A stretch of DNA of 64,000 bases from Alphaproteobacteria bacterium. GTDB lineage: Bacteria; Pseudomonadota; Alphaproteobacteria; Sphingomonadales; Kordiimonadaceae. This document shows, piece by piece, positions 51,373-60,598 of the stretch. Position 1 is the stretch's first letter, and each line of letters begins with the position of its first letter. The translations under genes were made by a program, and so were the position numbers. The stretch lies in the NCBI GenBank assembly GCA_013372975.1, contig JABXIS010000011.1, positions 238,664 to 302,663 of the forward strand. The letters are read 5' to 3'. The notes beneath the pieces were generated by a model. It was not told the DNA's origin. It saw only the letters and a program-made list of their open reading frames with translations, and made no database searches.

Positions 51373-52440
51373 GTGGAAACACTGGACGATATCGTAAGGT
51401 ACAATGCTGTTGGCATGCTCTTGTGGCTGTCGGTGTTGATGTTCCGCGACTTCTGCGACCGCCGGGCCTGTTGGCTGGGCAGCTTCTCGGCGATTTCATC
51501 TGCGGCCTATCTTTTGATGTCCAAGCCGGGGTTGGCTATCTTCGGCATCGATGTGGATCATATCCTTTTTCCGCTTGCGTTCCTGAGCCCTGTGGCAAGC
51601 TGGCTCTTTTGCCTGTCGCTCTTTGATGATCATTTTAAGATCAAATCGTGGCACCTTGGTGTGGGCGCGGCGAAGCTTTTAACCGGCGGTATCGCCTATT
51701 ACGAATGGCTCCAGTTGCGGGATGTTCATCCGCACCCGCAGATAACGCTTGCGGGTGCCATAACCATTCTCATCGTGCTGGGCATTCTGGCGCACCTGAT
51801 CTTCGTGGCTTGGCGCGGGCGCAATGACGACCTGGTGGAAGTGCGCCGGCAGTTCCGGACCGTGTTTGTATCCGCTGTTATTGTGATCAGCATCGGTATC
51901 CTGATCGCGGAAGGGTTCCTGATCGGCTATGGGTTCGAGCCTTATCTGCTCTTGTTGCAGTCTTTCTCCTTCCTTGCTATCGCCCTTTATCTAAACTGGC
52001 GTATGACCAAACAGGGTGCTGTGGATCTGTTCTTTGGTGGCGAGAACAATTTGGTACCAGGCAAGGTGGTTGCGCCAAACGGGCGCGACAGCGACATGGA
52101 CCACCATGACCTGCAGGTTCTGAAAACGCTTGAAGTCAATGGTTTTGTTATGGAACCTGGCCTGAGCATTGCCCGAATGGCGGAAACGGCAAATATGCCA
52201 GAGCACCGTTTGCGGCGGCTGATAAACCAGCATCTGGGGTACCGCAATTTTGCGGACTATCTCAATCACCACAGGATTCTGGCTGCAAAGGAAAGCCTGT
52301 CTGATACAGAGAAGCGCCATGTGCCGGTGTTAACCATTGCGATGGATTTGGGATATGGTTCGCTTGGCCCCTTCAACAGGGCGTTCAAGGAACGGACCGG
52401 CCAAACGCCGACAGAATACCGTCGTGCCGCGCTTGGCTAG
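51373..52440 (+). CDS. Membrane-anchored AraC-family regulator, first of a tandem pair
   Basis: A 355-residue protein. Residues about 10-215 contain six or seven hydrophobic helices (GMLLWLSVLMFRDFCD, LAFLSPVASWLFCLSLF, ITILIVLGILAHLIFVAW and others). A linker leads to the AraC double HTH (about 245-350): GLSIARMAETANMPEHRLRRLI, NQHLGYRNFADYLNHHRI and AMDLGYGSLGPFNRAFK. Starts with GTG 51373 four bases after GGGAGG. Nearly the same architecture and sequence occur in the next gene and, more distantly, at 5237. Confidence 0.88.
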   Translation: METLDDIVRYNAVGMLLWLSVLMFRDFCDRRACWLGSFSAISSAAYLLMSKPGLAIFGIDVDHILFPLAFLSPVASWLFCLSLFDDHFKIKSWHLGVGAAKLLTGGIAYYEWLQLRDVHPHPQITLAGAITILIVLGILAHLIFVAWRGRNDDLVEVRRQFRTVFVSAVIVISIGILIAEGFLIGYGFEPYLLLLQSFSFLAIALYLNWRMTKQGAVDLFFGGENNLVPGKVVAPNGRDSDMDHHDLQVLKTLEVNGFVMEPGLSIARMAETANMPEHRLRRLINQHLGYRNFADYLNHHRILAAKESLSDTEKRHVPVLTIAMDLGYGSLGPFNRAFKERTGQTPTEYRRAALG

Positions 52441-52514
52441 CAAGCATAAAAAACTTGCTGGTGCGCTGCGCTGATTTTCGCTTAGTCTTACGCTAGCGAA
52501 GGGAGGCGCATCTG

Positions 52515-53582
52515 ATTGAAACCCTCGATATAATGGCGCGGTACGGCGCCACTGGTCTTTTCCTGATGATGGCCATGCTTGTGGTGCGGGATTACGGCCT
52601 TCAGCTCAGGTCAGTACTGGCGGCGCTGGCGGCCCTGTCGGGCGCGGGATACGGCATTTGCACCTATCTGTTCCTGCCGCAGGAAGCGGTGCCACTGCAG
52701 TTTCTGTTTTTGCCTTTTTGTATCATGGGGCCTGTGTTGGTGTGGCTTTTCAGCCTGTCGCTGTTTCAGGATGATTTCAAACTGGGGCCGCTTCATTGGG
52801 CGGGCACCCTCCTTTATTTCGGGTTGAACCAGCTGTTTTTCAGCGTGCTGTATGATACGAGCGGCATGGCACGGGACACAGTGTTTGTCATATACAGTAT
52901 TCTGCGCTTCGGGCTTATTGTGCATATGTTGTTTGTGGCCTGGCAAGGCCGTGATGACGACCTCCTGTGTGAAAGACGCCGTTTCAGGTCCTTCTATATT
53001 GTGGCAGTTGGTGTAACCATCTCCACGATTTTTGTTCGGGAAACCTTCCTGCTTCAGGGAAGCGTGCCTGATATCATGTCTTCCTTCTTCCATTCGGTCC
53101 TTTTTTTCCTTCTGGCTGTGTTTGTTTTTTGGCACACCACAAAAGCAAACACCGACATTCTGTTGAACACACGGGCGCCTGGAGCGATGGCCAAAGCGGT
53201 TATTCCTGCAGCGCCAGAAGGCAATGACCCAGCAGATCAAATTGACCTGGACGAAATTCAGCGCCTGATGTCTGCCGAGAACTATTACCTGAAGCCCGGG
53301 CTAACGGTGGCGGGGCTTGCCGAGGCCGCCAAAGTGCCTGAGCATCGGCTCAGGCGGTTGATCAACAGCCATCTGGGATACCGGAATTTTTCCGCCTTCC
53401 TGAATGACTTCCGGATTGAAGCCGCGAAACAATCGCTTGCCGATACAGACAAGCGTCATGTACCGGTGCTGACCATTGCGATGGACCTGGGGTATGGCTC
53501 GCTTGGGCCCTTCAACAGGGCTTTCAAGGAGCGCACGGGCCAAACACCCACGGAATATCGCCGAGCCAGCCTTGGCGGGTAG
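52515..53582 (+). CDS. Membrane-anchored AraC-family regulator, second copy, with a non-ATG start
   Basis: A 355-residue homologue of the preceding gene; the last 40 residues are almost identical (VPVLTIAMDLGYGSLGPFNR). Its sequence matches the other copy right back to ETLDIMARYGATG, which corresponds to METLDDIVRYNAVG. The codon at the start position is ATT (52515), eight bases after GGGAGG; a CTG at 52512 is the alternative. The in-frame ATG at 52533 has no ribosome site and would cut six residues. With the ATT start both copies are exactly 355 residues. No terminator separates the two genes. Confidence 0.85.
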   Translation: METLDIMARYGATGLFLMMAMLVVRDYGLQLRSVLAALAALSGAGYGICTYLFLPQEAVPLQFLFLPFCIMGPVLVWLFSLSLFQDDFKLGPLHWAGTLLYFGLNQLFFSVLYDTSGMARDTVFVIYSILRFGLIVHMLFVAWQGRDDDLLCERRRFRSFYIVAVGVTISTIFVRETFLLQGSVPDIMSSFFHSVLFFLLAVFVFWHTTKANTDILLNTRAPGAMAKAVIPAAPEGNDPADQIDLDEIQRLMSAENYYLKPGLTVAGLAEAAKVPEHRLRRLINSHLGYRNFSAFLNDFRIEAAKQSLADTDKRHVPVLTIAMDLGYGSLGPFNRAFKERTGQTPTEYRRASLGG

Positions 53583-53748
53583 GACGCTGCGCGGGCCAAA
53601 TAGCTTGTCATTTTCTAAAAAAGATCGCCGATAATTGAAATCCATCGCTGTTTTCAAAAACGGCAAGCGGTCCTCGCTGATTTCTGATCATTTGTCTGCA
53701 AGCGACACGAAAGTCGGATGGTGAATCGACAGACAAAAGGATCGGCCG

Positions 53749-54588
53749 ATGAACGGCAGCGAAGCGACAAATATTGCGAGCGACCTGTTCGCCCTTTGGC
53801 AAAATATATTCCTGTGGGAATTTGGCCGGTATCTGTTTTTTGCGGGCATTGCATTTCTGGTGATCTGGCACCTCCTGGGCCCATGGATCGTGAACCGGAA
53901 AATCCGCAAGAAGACGCCGCGTGCCCGGCAGATGTGGCGGGAGGCGAAAAATTCAGCCATCACAGCTTTCATCTTTTCCGTGATTGGCATGGCTATCTGG
54001 CTTGGCAAGGATATCGGCCTTTTCCATTTCTATGATGATATTGGCGAATATGGCTGGCCCTATTTCATCGGGTCTCTGATGCTGATGATTGTCTTGCATG
54101 ACGCATGGTTTTACTGGACCCATCGGCTGATGCACCTGCCGGGCATGATGAAATATATCCATGCCGAGCATCATAAATCGATCAACCCGACACCTTGGGC
54201 GGCCTATAGCTTCGATCCTTATGAAGCGACTGTGCATGCCCTGTTTTCACCCCTGTTTCTTTTGGTCTTCCCAATGCACGGCCTGGCGACACTTCTTTGG
54301 ATGATGCATATGCTTCTGAGGAATGTGGTGGGCCATTCTGGCTATGAGCTCTTCCCGCGTCGCTGGGCCGTGCAACCAATCCTGCGTCAGATGACACTGG
54401 TGACCCATCACGACATGCACCACCAAAACGGCAAATATAACTTCGGCCTGTATTTCAGCTGGTGGGACCGCTGGATGGGCACCGAACACCCTGACTATAT
54501 CAAGCGTGTAACGGGGGATGCGGTGATGGCGGAATCCGGGCAAGCAATCGGGGGCATAGAAGAAAATGCATATCCCATTCATAAATGA
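53749..54588 (+). CDS. Sterol desaturase / fatty acid hydroxylase family protein
   Basis: A 279-residue membrane di-iron oxygenase. All three histidine clusters are present: HDAWFYWTHRLMH, HAEHHKSINPTP and HHDMHHQNGKYNFG (near 220). It has four to five hydrophobic helices. Members hydroxylate or desaturate fatty acids, sterols, carotenoids or ether lipids. It follows the AraC pair by 166 bases on the same strand, so it is a candidate target of those regulators (inference). Confidence 0.92.
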   Translation: MNGSEATNIASDLFALWQNIFLWEFGRYLFFAGIAFLVIWHLLGPWIVNRKIRKKTPRARQMWREAKNSAITAFIFSVIGMAIWLGKDIGLFHFYDDIGEYGWPYFIGSLMLMIVLHDAWFYWTHRLMHLPGMMKYIHAEHHKSINPTPWAAYSFDPYEATVHALFSPLFLLVFPMHGLATLLWMMHMLLRNVVGHSGYELFPRRWAVQPILRQMTLVTHHDMHHQNGKYNFGLYFSWWDRWMGTEHPDYIKRVTGDAVMAESGQAIGGIEENAYPIHK

Positions 54589-54776
54589 AAGTTTGATTAT
54601 GCAAATTTGTGGACTTACGCGCGCGCGCAAGCCACGCCATATCAGCACCAAATTCGGCGACAAATCCCTTGATAGGGAATGCGCCATAGCGACAGCGTAA
54701 ATGAGTTTGTGTGTTGGTACATGAGAGGGTGGTGTGAGGCTGCCCAAAGAACCAAATCAATTGCGAGGACAGAGCA

Positions 54777-55241
54777 ATGTTTACATTCAGCAAAAATAAA
54801 TCAGCGGGTTTCCTGGCGGCAGCCCTTCTGGCAAATGCAGCAGCTGGCGCAGCCGTTGCGAATGACGAGGGCGCGGTTATGGGTTACTGGGTAACCGAAG
54901 GCAAAACCGAAGTGGTAGAAGTGAAAGCCTGCAACGAAGGCTCTCGCCGTCTGTGTGGCGATCTTGTTTGGGCAGCTAACGGCCTTGGCGATGATACCCA
55001 GGTTCTGGCCGGCCTGCGCGCTTCCAAAGGCAACCTTTCTTCCGGCAATCTCTGGAACAAAGGCAAATTCTATGATCTCGAGGGCGGCAAGAAACGCGAA
55101 GGCAGCATCGAGCTTCTCGAAGACGGTACGCTCAAGGTAGCGGCCTGCAACAAGCGCGGCCTGTGCAAAAACCAGGTTTGGGCGCGTCCGGATGCAAACA
55201 TGGCGTCCCTGCCAGAGCATATCCGCCTGGCAAGCCGCTAA
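54777..55241 (+). CDS. Secreted DUF2147 protein
   Basis: A 154-residue protein with signal peptide (AAALLANAAAGAAVA). The DUF2147 pattern is clear: VMGYWVTEGKTEVVEVKAC, RLCGDLVWAANG, NLWNKGKFYDLEGGKKREGSIELL and TLKVAACNKRGLCKNQVWAR. Two cysteine pairs probably form disulfides. It folds as a small beta-barrel; in symbiotic bacteria some members influence host interaction. AGGA precedes ATG 54777. Confidence 0.9.
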   Translation: MFTFSKNKSAGFLAAALLANAAAGAAVANDEGAVMGYWVTEGKTEVVEVKACNEGSRRLCGDLVWAANGLGDDTQVLAGLRASKGNLSSGNLWNKGKFYDLEGGKKREGSIELLEDGTLKVAACNKRGLCKNQVWARPDANMASLPEHIRLASR

Positions 55242-55261
55242 GCGAATATAGATACCAAAAG

Positions 55262-55291
55262 AAAAGGCGGGCCATCGTGCCCGCCTTTTTT
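55262..55291. terminator. Bidirectional terminator
   Basis: AAAAGGCGGGC (55262-55272), loop CATCGT, GCCCGCCTTTTT (55279-55290). It ends the DUF2147 gene and, from the other strand, the TraB/GumN gene. Confidence 0.88.
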
Positions 55292-55311
55292 GTTCTGAGC
55301 TGTGTCTTGGG

Positions 55312-56232
55312 CTATTGACGCACGGCCTTGATGCCATAATCGGCTTCCAGAAGGTCCTGTACTGAGTGATCGCCAGCCAGATGGGCAGCACCCACGGCGA
55401 TAAAGATTTTACCTTCACCTTCCAAAAGCGCATCGATCTGTGCGGCCCAGTTTTTGTTGCGGTTGGTGAGAAGCGCATCATAGAGCGCATCCTGACCGAC
55501 CATGGCTGCCTGCATTTTCGCGCCAAGGCCATCAACGTCGCCCGACTTCCAGCTTTCCACGATATGGTCCAGCAGCTCAGGCTCTTCATTCAGCTGGCGC
55601 ATGCCTTCCTCGAAGAAATGAATTTCGTCTTCAGGGCTCAGGCCGCCAAACACCTGCATCTGTTCTTCAAGAGTTTCGAAGTAGGCCAATTCCTTGCCAG
55701 CTTCCTTCGCTTCGCGCCATAACATGGTGTCTACACCAGCGTCAGGATGACCACCGCGGGCCTGGATTTGCATGACCTGAACAGTCACACCCGCAAGCCA
55801 TGGGCGGAAGGGTGCAAAATTCATGATGGCGTTTGCCGGTTGGCCCAGATTTACGAGCGCTTTCACGAAGTTTGCGCGGCCTTCGTCGCTTAGCTCGTCG
55901 ATAAAGCTGTTTCCAGTGGTGTTGAGGCCATATTTCATCACCAGCTGTTGCTGCACGGCAGGATCAATATCCACGGCTGGCGCTTCCACGATCAGGGTAT
56001 CCGCCTTTGTGAAGGCGTCGCTGATGGCATCAGTACGCCACTGAAGTGCTGGGTTCAGGATATGAACCGTACCAAAAAGCCAGATCTCGCTATCGGCGTC
56101 TTCGATTTTCCAGAGCGCTGGTGCGTGTTGCTCTTCTGCTCGCAGCGGCGCTGTAGCCGCCAGCAGGGCCAGAACAAGCAGTGGGGCCAGTAGGGCTGCA
56201 GCCAAGCGCTGTACGGTATTCGTGAAAGCCAT
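55312..56232 (-). CDS. TraB/GumN-family protein
   Basis: A 306-residue protein with signal peptide (AAALLAPLLVLALLAATAPL). TraB/GumN features are ALWKIEDADSEIWLFGTVHIL near residue 40 (GxxH motif), DTLIVEAPAVD, GVDTMLWREAKEAGK, and the C-terminal KIFIAVGAAHLAGDHSVQDLL (GxxH repeat). The family is probably metal-dependent hydrolases of the erythromycin-esterase/ChaN type. The function is unproven. Confidence 0.88.
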   Translation of the reverse strand: MAFTNTVQRLAAALLAPLLVLALLAATAPLRAEEQHAPALWKIEDADSEIWLFGTVHILNPALQWRTDAISDAFTKADTLIVEAPAVDIDPAVQQQLVMKYGLNTTGNSFIDELSDEGRANFVKALVNLGQPANAIMNFAPFRPWLAGVTVQVMQIQARGGHPDAGVDTMLWREAKEAGKELAYFETLEEQMQVFGGLSPEDEIHFFEEGMRQLNEEPELLDHIVESWKSGDVDGLGAKMQAAMVGQDALYDALLTNRNKNWAAQIDALLEGEGKIFIAVGAAHLAGDHSVQDLLEADYGIKAVRQ

Positions 56233-56429
56233 GATGTGATCCTTTGTTCTTATATCTATCGCTATCGTTTCTCGGGTGTTCCCGCTATGGGTACAGTCTT
56301 ATGACCGTGCGATAGCTTACAAAGATAGCCATAAAAATTTTAGGTGCGGCATAAAGAGCCAGCATTTCAATCAGTATAGAGCGGTTTGATGAACGCGGGA
56401 TGACGACCGTAGGGCACTGACGGATAAGG

Positions 56430-58217
56430 CTAATCGGCGTTTGTCAGTTGCGCCCTTAAAGATTTGAGGCACGCATTTGCAATATCCGCTTGCAGGCGGA
56501 TCTGTGCAGTTGCGCCTTTTTCTCCTGCGGCAGTAAGTCGGGCCAACGCTTCTTCCAGCAATGTAAGTGTCGCGATGGTTTCGCTGCTGTTGTGTTTCTC
56601 TGCCTTGGTGGATGAAGTGGCAGGTGTTGGTTGCTCCTGACCGTCCCCGAAACGCTCTGCTTCCTCTTTTGGCGTCAGCGGATTCAGGGCATCGGCGACA
56701 GCTTCACGGACCATGGCAGCTGCGGTGCTGTTGATCATATCCGCAAGCGGGTTCTTGTGTTCTGCAATATCACGCGAAGGTGCATCTTCTTTCGTTACGA
56801 CCCGCGTTTCTTCGGACTGCAACACACTTGGGCGATCCAGGATAGAAAAGGCTTCCTCCTCCTCCTCTGGGTCGCCGACACGCTCATCATCAAGGAACAA
56901 CGGTTGATCATAATCCATGGCCTTGGCGTCATCTTCGCCCTGCGCAGGCACAACGGGTGTTAAAATACCTTCGAATCCTTCGAAGATGCCGCCGCTGGCG
57001 CTGAATACCGGGGCAGCTTCAAGCGTCCAATATTGGTTTGGTGAGCTAAGCTGCGGCAGGTTGATCGGGGCATCATGGATTGTGCTCCGTCGCTGGAACG
57101 CCCGGCTAACAGGATGATCCAGCTTGGTGTTTAGCCCCAGCATATCAAGCATGGCAGTACCAATCAGGGATTGGGATTCTCCAAATAATTTTGCAGCAAA
57201 AGGCGAGACAATCGTGATGAAGCCATCCCTGTCGCTGCGCCATGCCCAGCCACCTGGTCCAGGATCCCGGAGGTAACGGGGCGTATCCGAGATGCTGGCC
57301 TCTATAGCAGGTGTTTCAAAGCCGACATCTTCATCATCTGAAATGGATGCCTGCGTTGTGGTTAGGTTATGTGTTTGTTCAGGATTATCTTCTTCCCGCC
57401 CTCTGATCATCTTTGCCTCAGGTGGTGTCGGGCGGTCACCCATGCGTTCGGCAATCAAATCCTCGTCAGTTTTAAGGATTCGCAGGCTTGCCGGTTTCTT
57501 GTCACTTTCAAGGGAGGTCGGTCCGGATGCCTCCGGATGCAAGCGTGTTACAGTTGCCTTAACAGAAGGTTCTCCGCTCAGCGCAGACATAATGGCACTG
57601 CTGCTGCCGCCCACTGCCGCGCGGCGTGGTTCTACAAAAACTTCCACCCGATCCTCTTCAAGGGCCAGATCTGTATCTGCGTTTGCACCAAGATCGTCTC
57701 GCCACAAAGCAAGGCTTGATTGTCGCTCGAACGGCGGCGCAGAGGGCGCTGCACGGGCCAAAGCAATCCAGACATTGGCGGAAAGGTCACTGCGTGTCGC
57801 AAGTATCTGATGATGTTCGCGGCCTGTGGTGCCGATCAATTCGATGATGTCATCTTCATCAAACGGCGCACTGACAAGCATGTCTTCCATCAGTTTGGCG
57901 CGGTCTCGGGCCAGCCTGCGAACAAGATCCATGGGGGGCTTGCTTTGGCCGGCAAGGATTTCTGCCACAGTGCGGCGGCCTTCAGGGTCAACATGGGGAA
58001 TAAGGGCTTCGATCACATCCAGAAGCTGGCCGCGCGTTGGCTCTTTCACAGGCGCTTTGCCCGTGAGGAACATATCCACCAACGATCTGAACAGGGTTGT
58101 ACGGTCTTCTCCGTCACGCTCTCGCGCGAAGGCAACCAGTTCCCTGATCCGACTGTCCAGTGCTTCCATGTCGAAAGCCGACACTTTGCCCACAATTACA
58201 CCCACTTCAACTGTCAT
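56430..58217 (-). CDS. DUF2336-like protein with an internal PAS domain
   Basis: A 595-residue soluble protein. The N-terminal 170 residues show the helical DUF2336 pattern (TTLFRSLVDMFLTG, VRRLARDRAKLMEDMLVSAP, ILATRSDLSANVWIALARA). A long acidic, disordered stretch follows (about 180-330), then a PAS domain (GWAWRSDRDGFITIVSPFAAKLFGES, about 340-450), more acidic linker (DPEEEEEAF) and a C-terminal helical region. It lacks kinase or output motifs. I start it at ATG 58217; the TTG frame extension has no signal. It resembles DUF2336/PAS sensor proteins of alphaproteobacteria. Confidence 0.72.
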   Translation of the reverse strand: MTVEVGVIVGKVSAFDMEALDSRIRELVAFARERDGEDRTTLFRSLVDMFLTGKAPVKEPTRGQLLDVIEALIPHVDPEGRRTVAEILAGQSKPPMDLVRRLARDRAKLMEDMLVSAPFDEDDIIELIGTTGREHHQILATRSDLSANVWIALARAAPSAPPFERQSSLALWRDDLGANADTDLALEEDRVEVFVEPRRAAVGGSSSAIMSALSGEPSVKATVTRLHPEASGPTSLESDKKPASLRILKTDEDLIAERMGDRPTPPEAKMIRGREEDNPEQTHNLTTTQASISDDEDVGFETPAIEASISDTPRYLRDPGPGGWAWRSDRDGFITIVSPFAAKLFGESQSLIGTAMLDMLGLNTKLDHPVSRAFQRRSTIHDAPINLPQLSSPNQYWTLEAAPVFSASGGIFEGFEGILTPVVPAQGEDDAKAMDYDQPLFLDDERVGDPEEEEEAFSILDRPSVLQSEETRVVTKEDAPSRDIAEHKNPLADMINSTAAAMVREAVADALNPLTPKEEAERFGDGQEQPTPATSSTKAEKHNSSETIATLTLLEEALARLTAAGEKGATAQIRLQADIANACLKSLRAQLTNAD

Positions 58218-58452
58218 GCATCGCCCACATACGAGGCGTTGCAAAGGCCCGTCCCAGCCTACAGAATTATCTTTTTTTCAGAGGTGAAAATAGCTCCCGA
58301 ATCACCTTGTCTTCTATACTACCCAAAAAGAATCATGATGCTAGTGATGATTAACATTAGAAATATAATTGTTTGAAATTGGAACTTTATTTTAAAAAGC
58401 TGCGCCTGTAAGATGCCATCCGAACAGGGGGACATTTCTAAGGAGTATAAGT

Positions 58453-58932
58453 ATGGGGCGTGTCAAACTTGACGCGGTCGACCGCAAAATCCTCTCATGC
58501 CTGCAATCTGAGGGCCGCATCACGAACGTTGAGCTGGCCGAACGGGTAGGCATCACAGCGCCACCATGCCTTCGTCGTGTCCGCGCGCTTGAGGAAGAAG
58601 GCTATATCAAAGGCTATCACGCAGACCTGAATCAGGAAGCGCTTGGTTATGGCCTTACCGTATTTGCTATGGTCGGTTTGCACAGCCAGGCCGAGGCCGA
58701 TCTGCAGAAATTTGAAGATCAGTGTCAGGGATGGCCAATGGTGCGTGAGTGTTTCATGCTCAACGGCGAAATTGATTTCATCCTGAAGATCGTGGCCCGT
58801 GATTTGGCAGCTTTCCAGCATTTCCTGACCAGCGAACTGACGCCGGCGCCAAATGTGGCCAGTGTGAAAACATCTCTGACAATTCGCACGTCCAAGCATA
58901 CACCTGGTGTGCCGTTGCCTGAGGTGCAGTGA
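58453..58932 (+). CDS. Lrp/AsnC-family transcriptional regulator
   Basis: A 159-residue regulator. N-terminal HTH: DAVDRKILSCLQSEGRITNVELAERVGI, TAPPCLRRVRALEEEGYIKGY; C-terminal RAM effector domain: FAMVGLHSQAEADLQKFEDQ and ECFMLNGEIDFILKIVARDL. AAGGAG lies eleven bases before the ATG. The 208 bases upstream are very AT-rich (58320-58400), typical of an autoregulated Lrp promoter. Its ligand is probably an amino acid. Confidence 0.94.
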   Translation: MGRVKLDAVDRKILSCLQSEGRITNVELAERVGITAPPCLRRVRALEEEGYIKGYHADLNQEALGYGLTVFAMVGLHSQAEADLQKFEDQCQGWPMVRECFMLNGEIDFILKIVARDLAAFQHFLTSELTPAPNVASVKTSLTIRTSKHTPGVPLPEVQ

Positions 58933-58973
58933 TCAAAGAGGATGGTTTGGAAACAACCAACTATCCTTACAAG

Positions 58974-59001
58974 AAGCCTGCCTTGCGGTAGGCTTTTTTG
59001 T
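58974..59001 (+). terminator. Terminator of the Lrp gene
   Basis: AGCCTGCC (58975-58982), loop TTGC, GGTAGGCT (58987-58994) with one G-T pair, then TTTTTTG. Confidence 0.85.
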
Positions 59002-59081
59002 TAGATTAGGAATGGTTTGCCGGCGGAAAAATCAGTGCGGGCATCATTTCTTCGGCAGGTGAGTGAGGCATAAGACGAACT

Positions 59082-59897
59082 ATGTTGCGACAGGTTGTTT
59101 TCATGGTTTCGTGGATTTTGGGTGTTACTTGCGGCGCGTCCGCCGGGGAATGCTCGAAAGTCTACCGTATGGGTTGGACCGATATCCCGCCAGCTTTTTA
59201 CGGCAACGAACTACGGCAACCAGTAGGGGTGGATGTGGAAATCCTGGATGCAGTATTTGAACGACTTGGATGCCGCTATGAGCCCCGGTATATGCCCTTC
59301 AAGCGTTATATTGTCTCTACCGAGGCAGGCATGGTGGACTTGGTTTTGTCAGCGTCCAAGAACGCTGATAGGCAATCATATGCATATTTTTCGGTGCCGT
59401 ATCGACGCGAGCGGATGGTTGCTTTCGCCTTTAGTGGGAATGAAGAACTTTTGAAAATCAGAAGCCTCGATGATTTGGCCAGGTCATCTGCGCGTGTCGC
59501 AGCTGGTATTGGGATGTGGCTGGGGGCGGAATTTCATGCCCGCCTGGAAAGTGACCCCGATTTCAAATCGCGTGTTATGTTGATTGAAGGATACACCACC
59601 ATCGTGAAGGCCTTGGCCGCCAACCGCGTGGACGTAATGGTAGGGGACGAAAATGGAATCCACTATCTTATCAATAAACTTGGACTTCAGGCAAAAGTGG
59701 TTCCTTTGCCTGTATTGATTCATGAAAATGACGTTCATTTCATGTTTAGCAAAAAGACAGTGCCGGAAGAGGATGTTTGGCAAGTGGATGCCGTGCTGCG
59801 GAATTTTCTGGGAAGTACTGAACACATGGAGATATTGGCCAGATACCCGGTCGGAGATCCTCTGCAAATGCTACCCGAAGGCGTGAAGCCCAAATAA
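59082..59897 (+). CDS. Orphan periplasmic solute-binding protein (SBP_bac_3-like)
   Basis: A 271-residue secreted protein (signal MLRQVVFMVSWILGVTCGASA). Binding-protein signature YRMGWTDIPPAFYGNELRQPVGVDVEILDAVFERLG, then a ligand-contact segment MVDLVLSASKNADRQSYAYFS and hinge VAAGIGMWLGAEFHARL. It is more typical of the amino-acid binding family than the array at 31294-34054. No permease is near. It is ended by a bidirectional terminator. Confidence 0.82.
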   Translation: MLRQVVFMVSWILGVTCGASAGECSKVYRMGWTDIPPAFYGNELRQPVGVDVEILDAVFERLGCRYEPRYMPFKRYIVSTEAGMVDLVLSASKNADRQSYAYFSVPYRRERMVAFAFSGNEELLKIRSLDDLARSSARVAAGIGMWLGAEFHARLESDPDFKSRVMLIEGYTTIVKALAANRVDVMVGDENGIHYLINKLGLQAKVVPLPVLIHENDVHFMFSKKTVPEEDVWQVDAVLRNFLGSTEHMEILARYPVGDPLQMLPEGVKPK

Positions 59898-59925
59898 AAA
59901 GCCCGCTGAACTGAGCGGGCTTTTA
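59896..59925. terminator. Bidirectional terminator between the binding protein and greA
   Basis: AAAAGCCCGCT (59897-59907), loop GAACTG, AGCGGGCTTTT (59914-59924): perfect arms with A/T on both sides. Confidence 0.9.
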
Positions 59926-59945
59926 TTGGTTCAGGCTCGGTTGGT

Positions 59946-60419
59946 TTACTTGAATTCCAGCTTGGAGATTTCGTAATAGCGCTCACCGCCTGGTGTTTTC
60001 ACTTCCACTTCTACGCCAACCTTTCTGCCTATAAGGGCACGTGCGATCGGACTTTGGTAGGAAATCTTGCCGGCTTTTACGTCGCCTTCATCACCGCCAA
60101 CAATCTGGTAAACAACTTCTTCGTCGTCTTCGTCCAGAAGCGTTACAGTGGCGCCAAACACAACCTTGTCACCGCCCAATGTTGTCGGGTCGATCACCTG
60201 AGCGCGGGAAAGCTTGCCTTCCAGCTCCATGATACGGCCTTCGATGTGGCCTTGGCGCTCTTTGGCGGCATGATATTCGGCGTTCTCAGATAGATCGCCA
60301 TGCGCGCGGGCTTCCTCAATCGCTGCAACAACAGCGGGGCGCTCAACGCTTTTCAAATTCTTCAGTTCTGCAGCCAGACGGTCGTAACCATCCTGAAGCA
60401 TGGGCACTTTTTCGTTCAT
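59946..60419 (-). CDS. greA: Transcription elongation factor GreA
   Basis: A 157-residue factor that makes backtracked RNA polymerase cleave its transcript. N-terminal coiled coil ([21 protein letters not shown], then [20 protein letters not shown] with the tip acidic residues) and a C-terminal FKBP-like domain ([20 protein letters not shown]). In many alphaproteobacteria greA lies just downstream of carB; here they are separated by about 2.5 kb of other genes. Confidence 0.97.
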   Translation of the reverse strand: MNEKVPMLQDGYDRLAAELKNLKSVERPAVVAAIEEARAHGDLSENAEYHAAKERQGHIEGRIMELEGKLSRAQVIDPTTLGGDKVVFGATVTLLDEDDEEVVYQIVGGDEGDVKAGKISYQSPIARALIGRKVGVEVEVKTPGGERYYEISKLEFK

Positions 60420-60483
60420 GTGTCCCGTCCATTTCTATATTTTTCTTCGGCTGATCCGCATGACCAGCCCTAAACAAAACAGG

Positions 60484-60507
60484 AGCGCCGACCCGTGAGG
60501 GCCGGCG
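60484..60507 (-). terminator. Probable terminator of the 60599 regulator gene
   Basis: GCGCCGACCC / GGGCCGGCGC, one mismatch, loop of four bases. On the minus strand it is followed by TCCTGTTTTGTTT. It lies between the HxlR gene and greA. Confidence 0.55.
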
Positions 60508-60598
60508 CAGGTCTTTTCATTTAGCCATTTTCTGCCGAAAAATCAAGCTGGATCGATTTTAGCTGCAGCGGCCGCTATCAGTTGTTGCTGCAGGCAAC

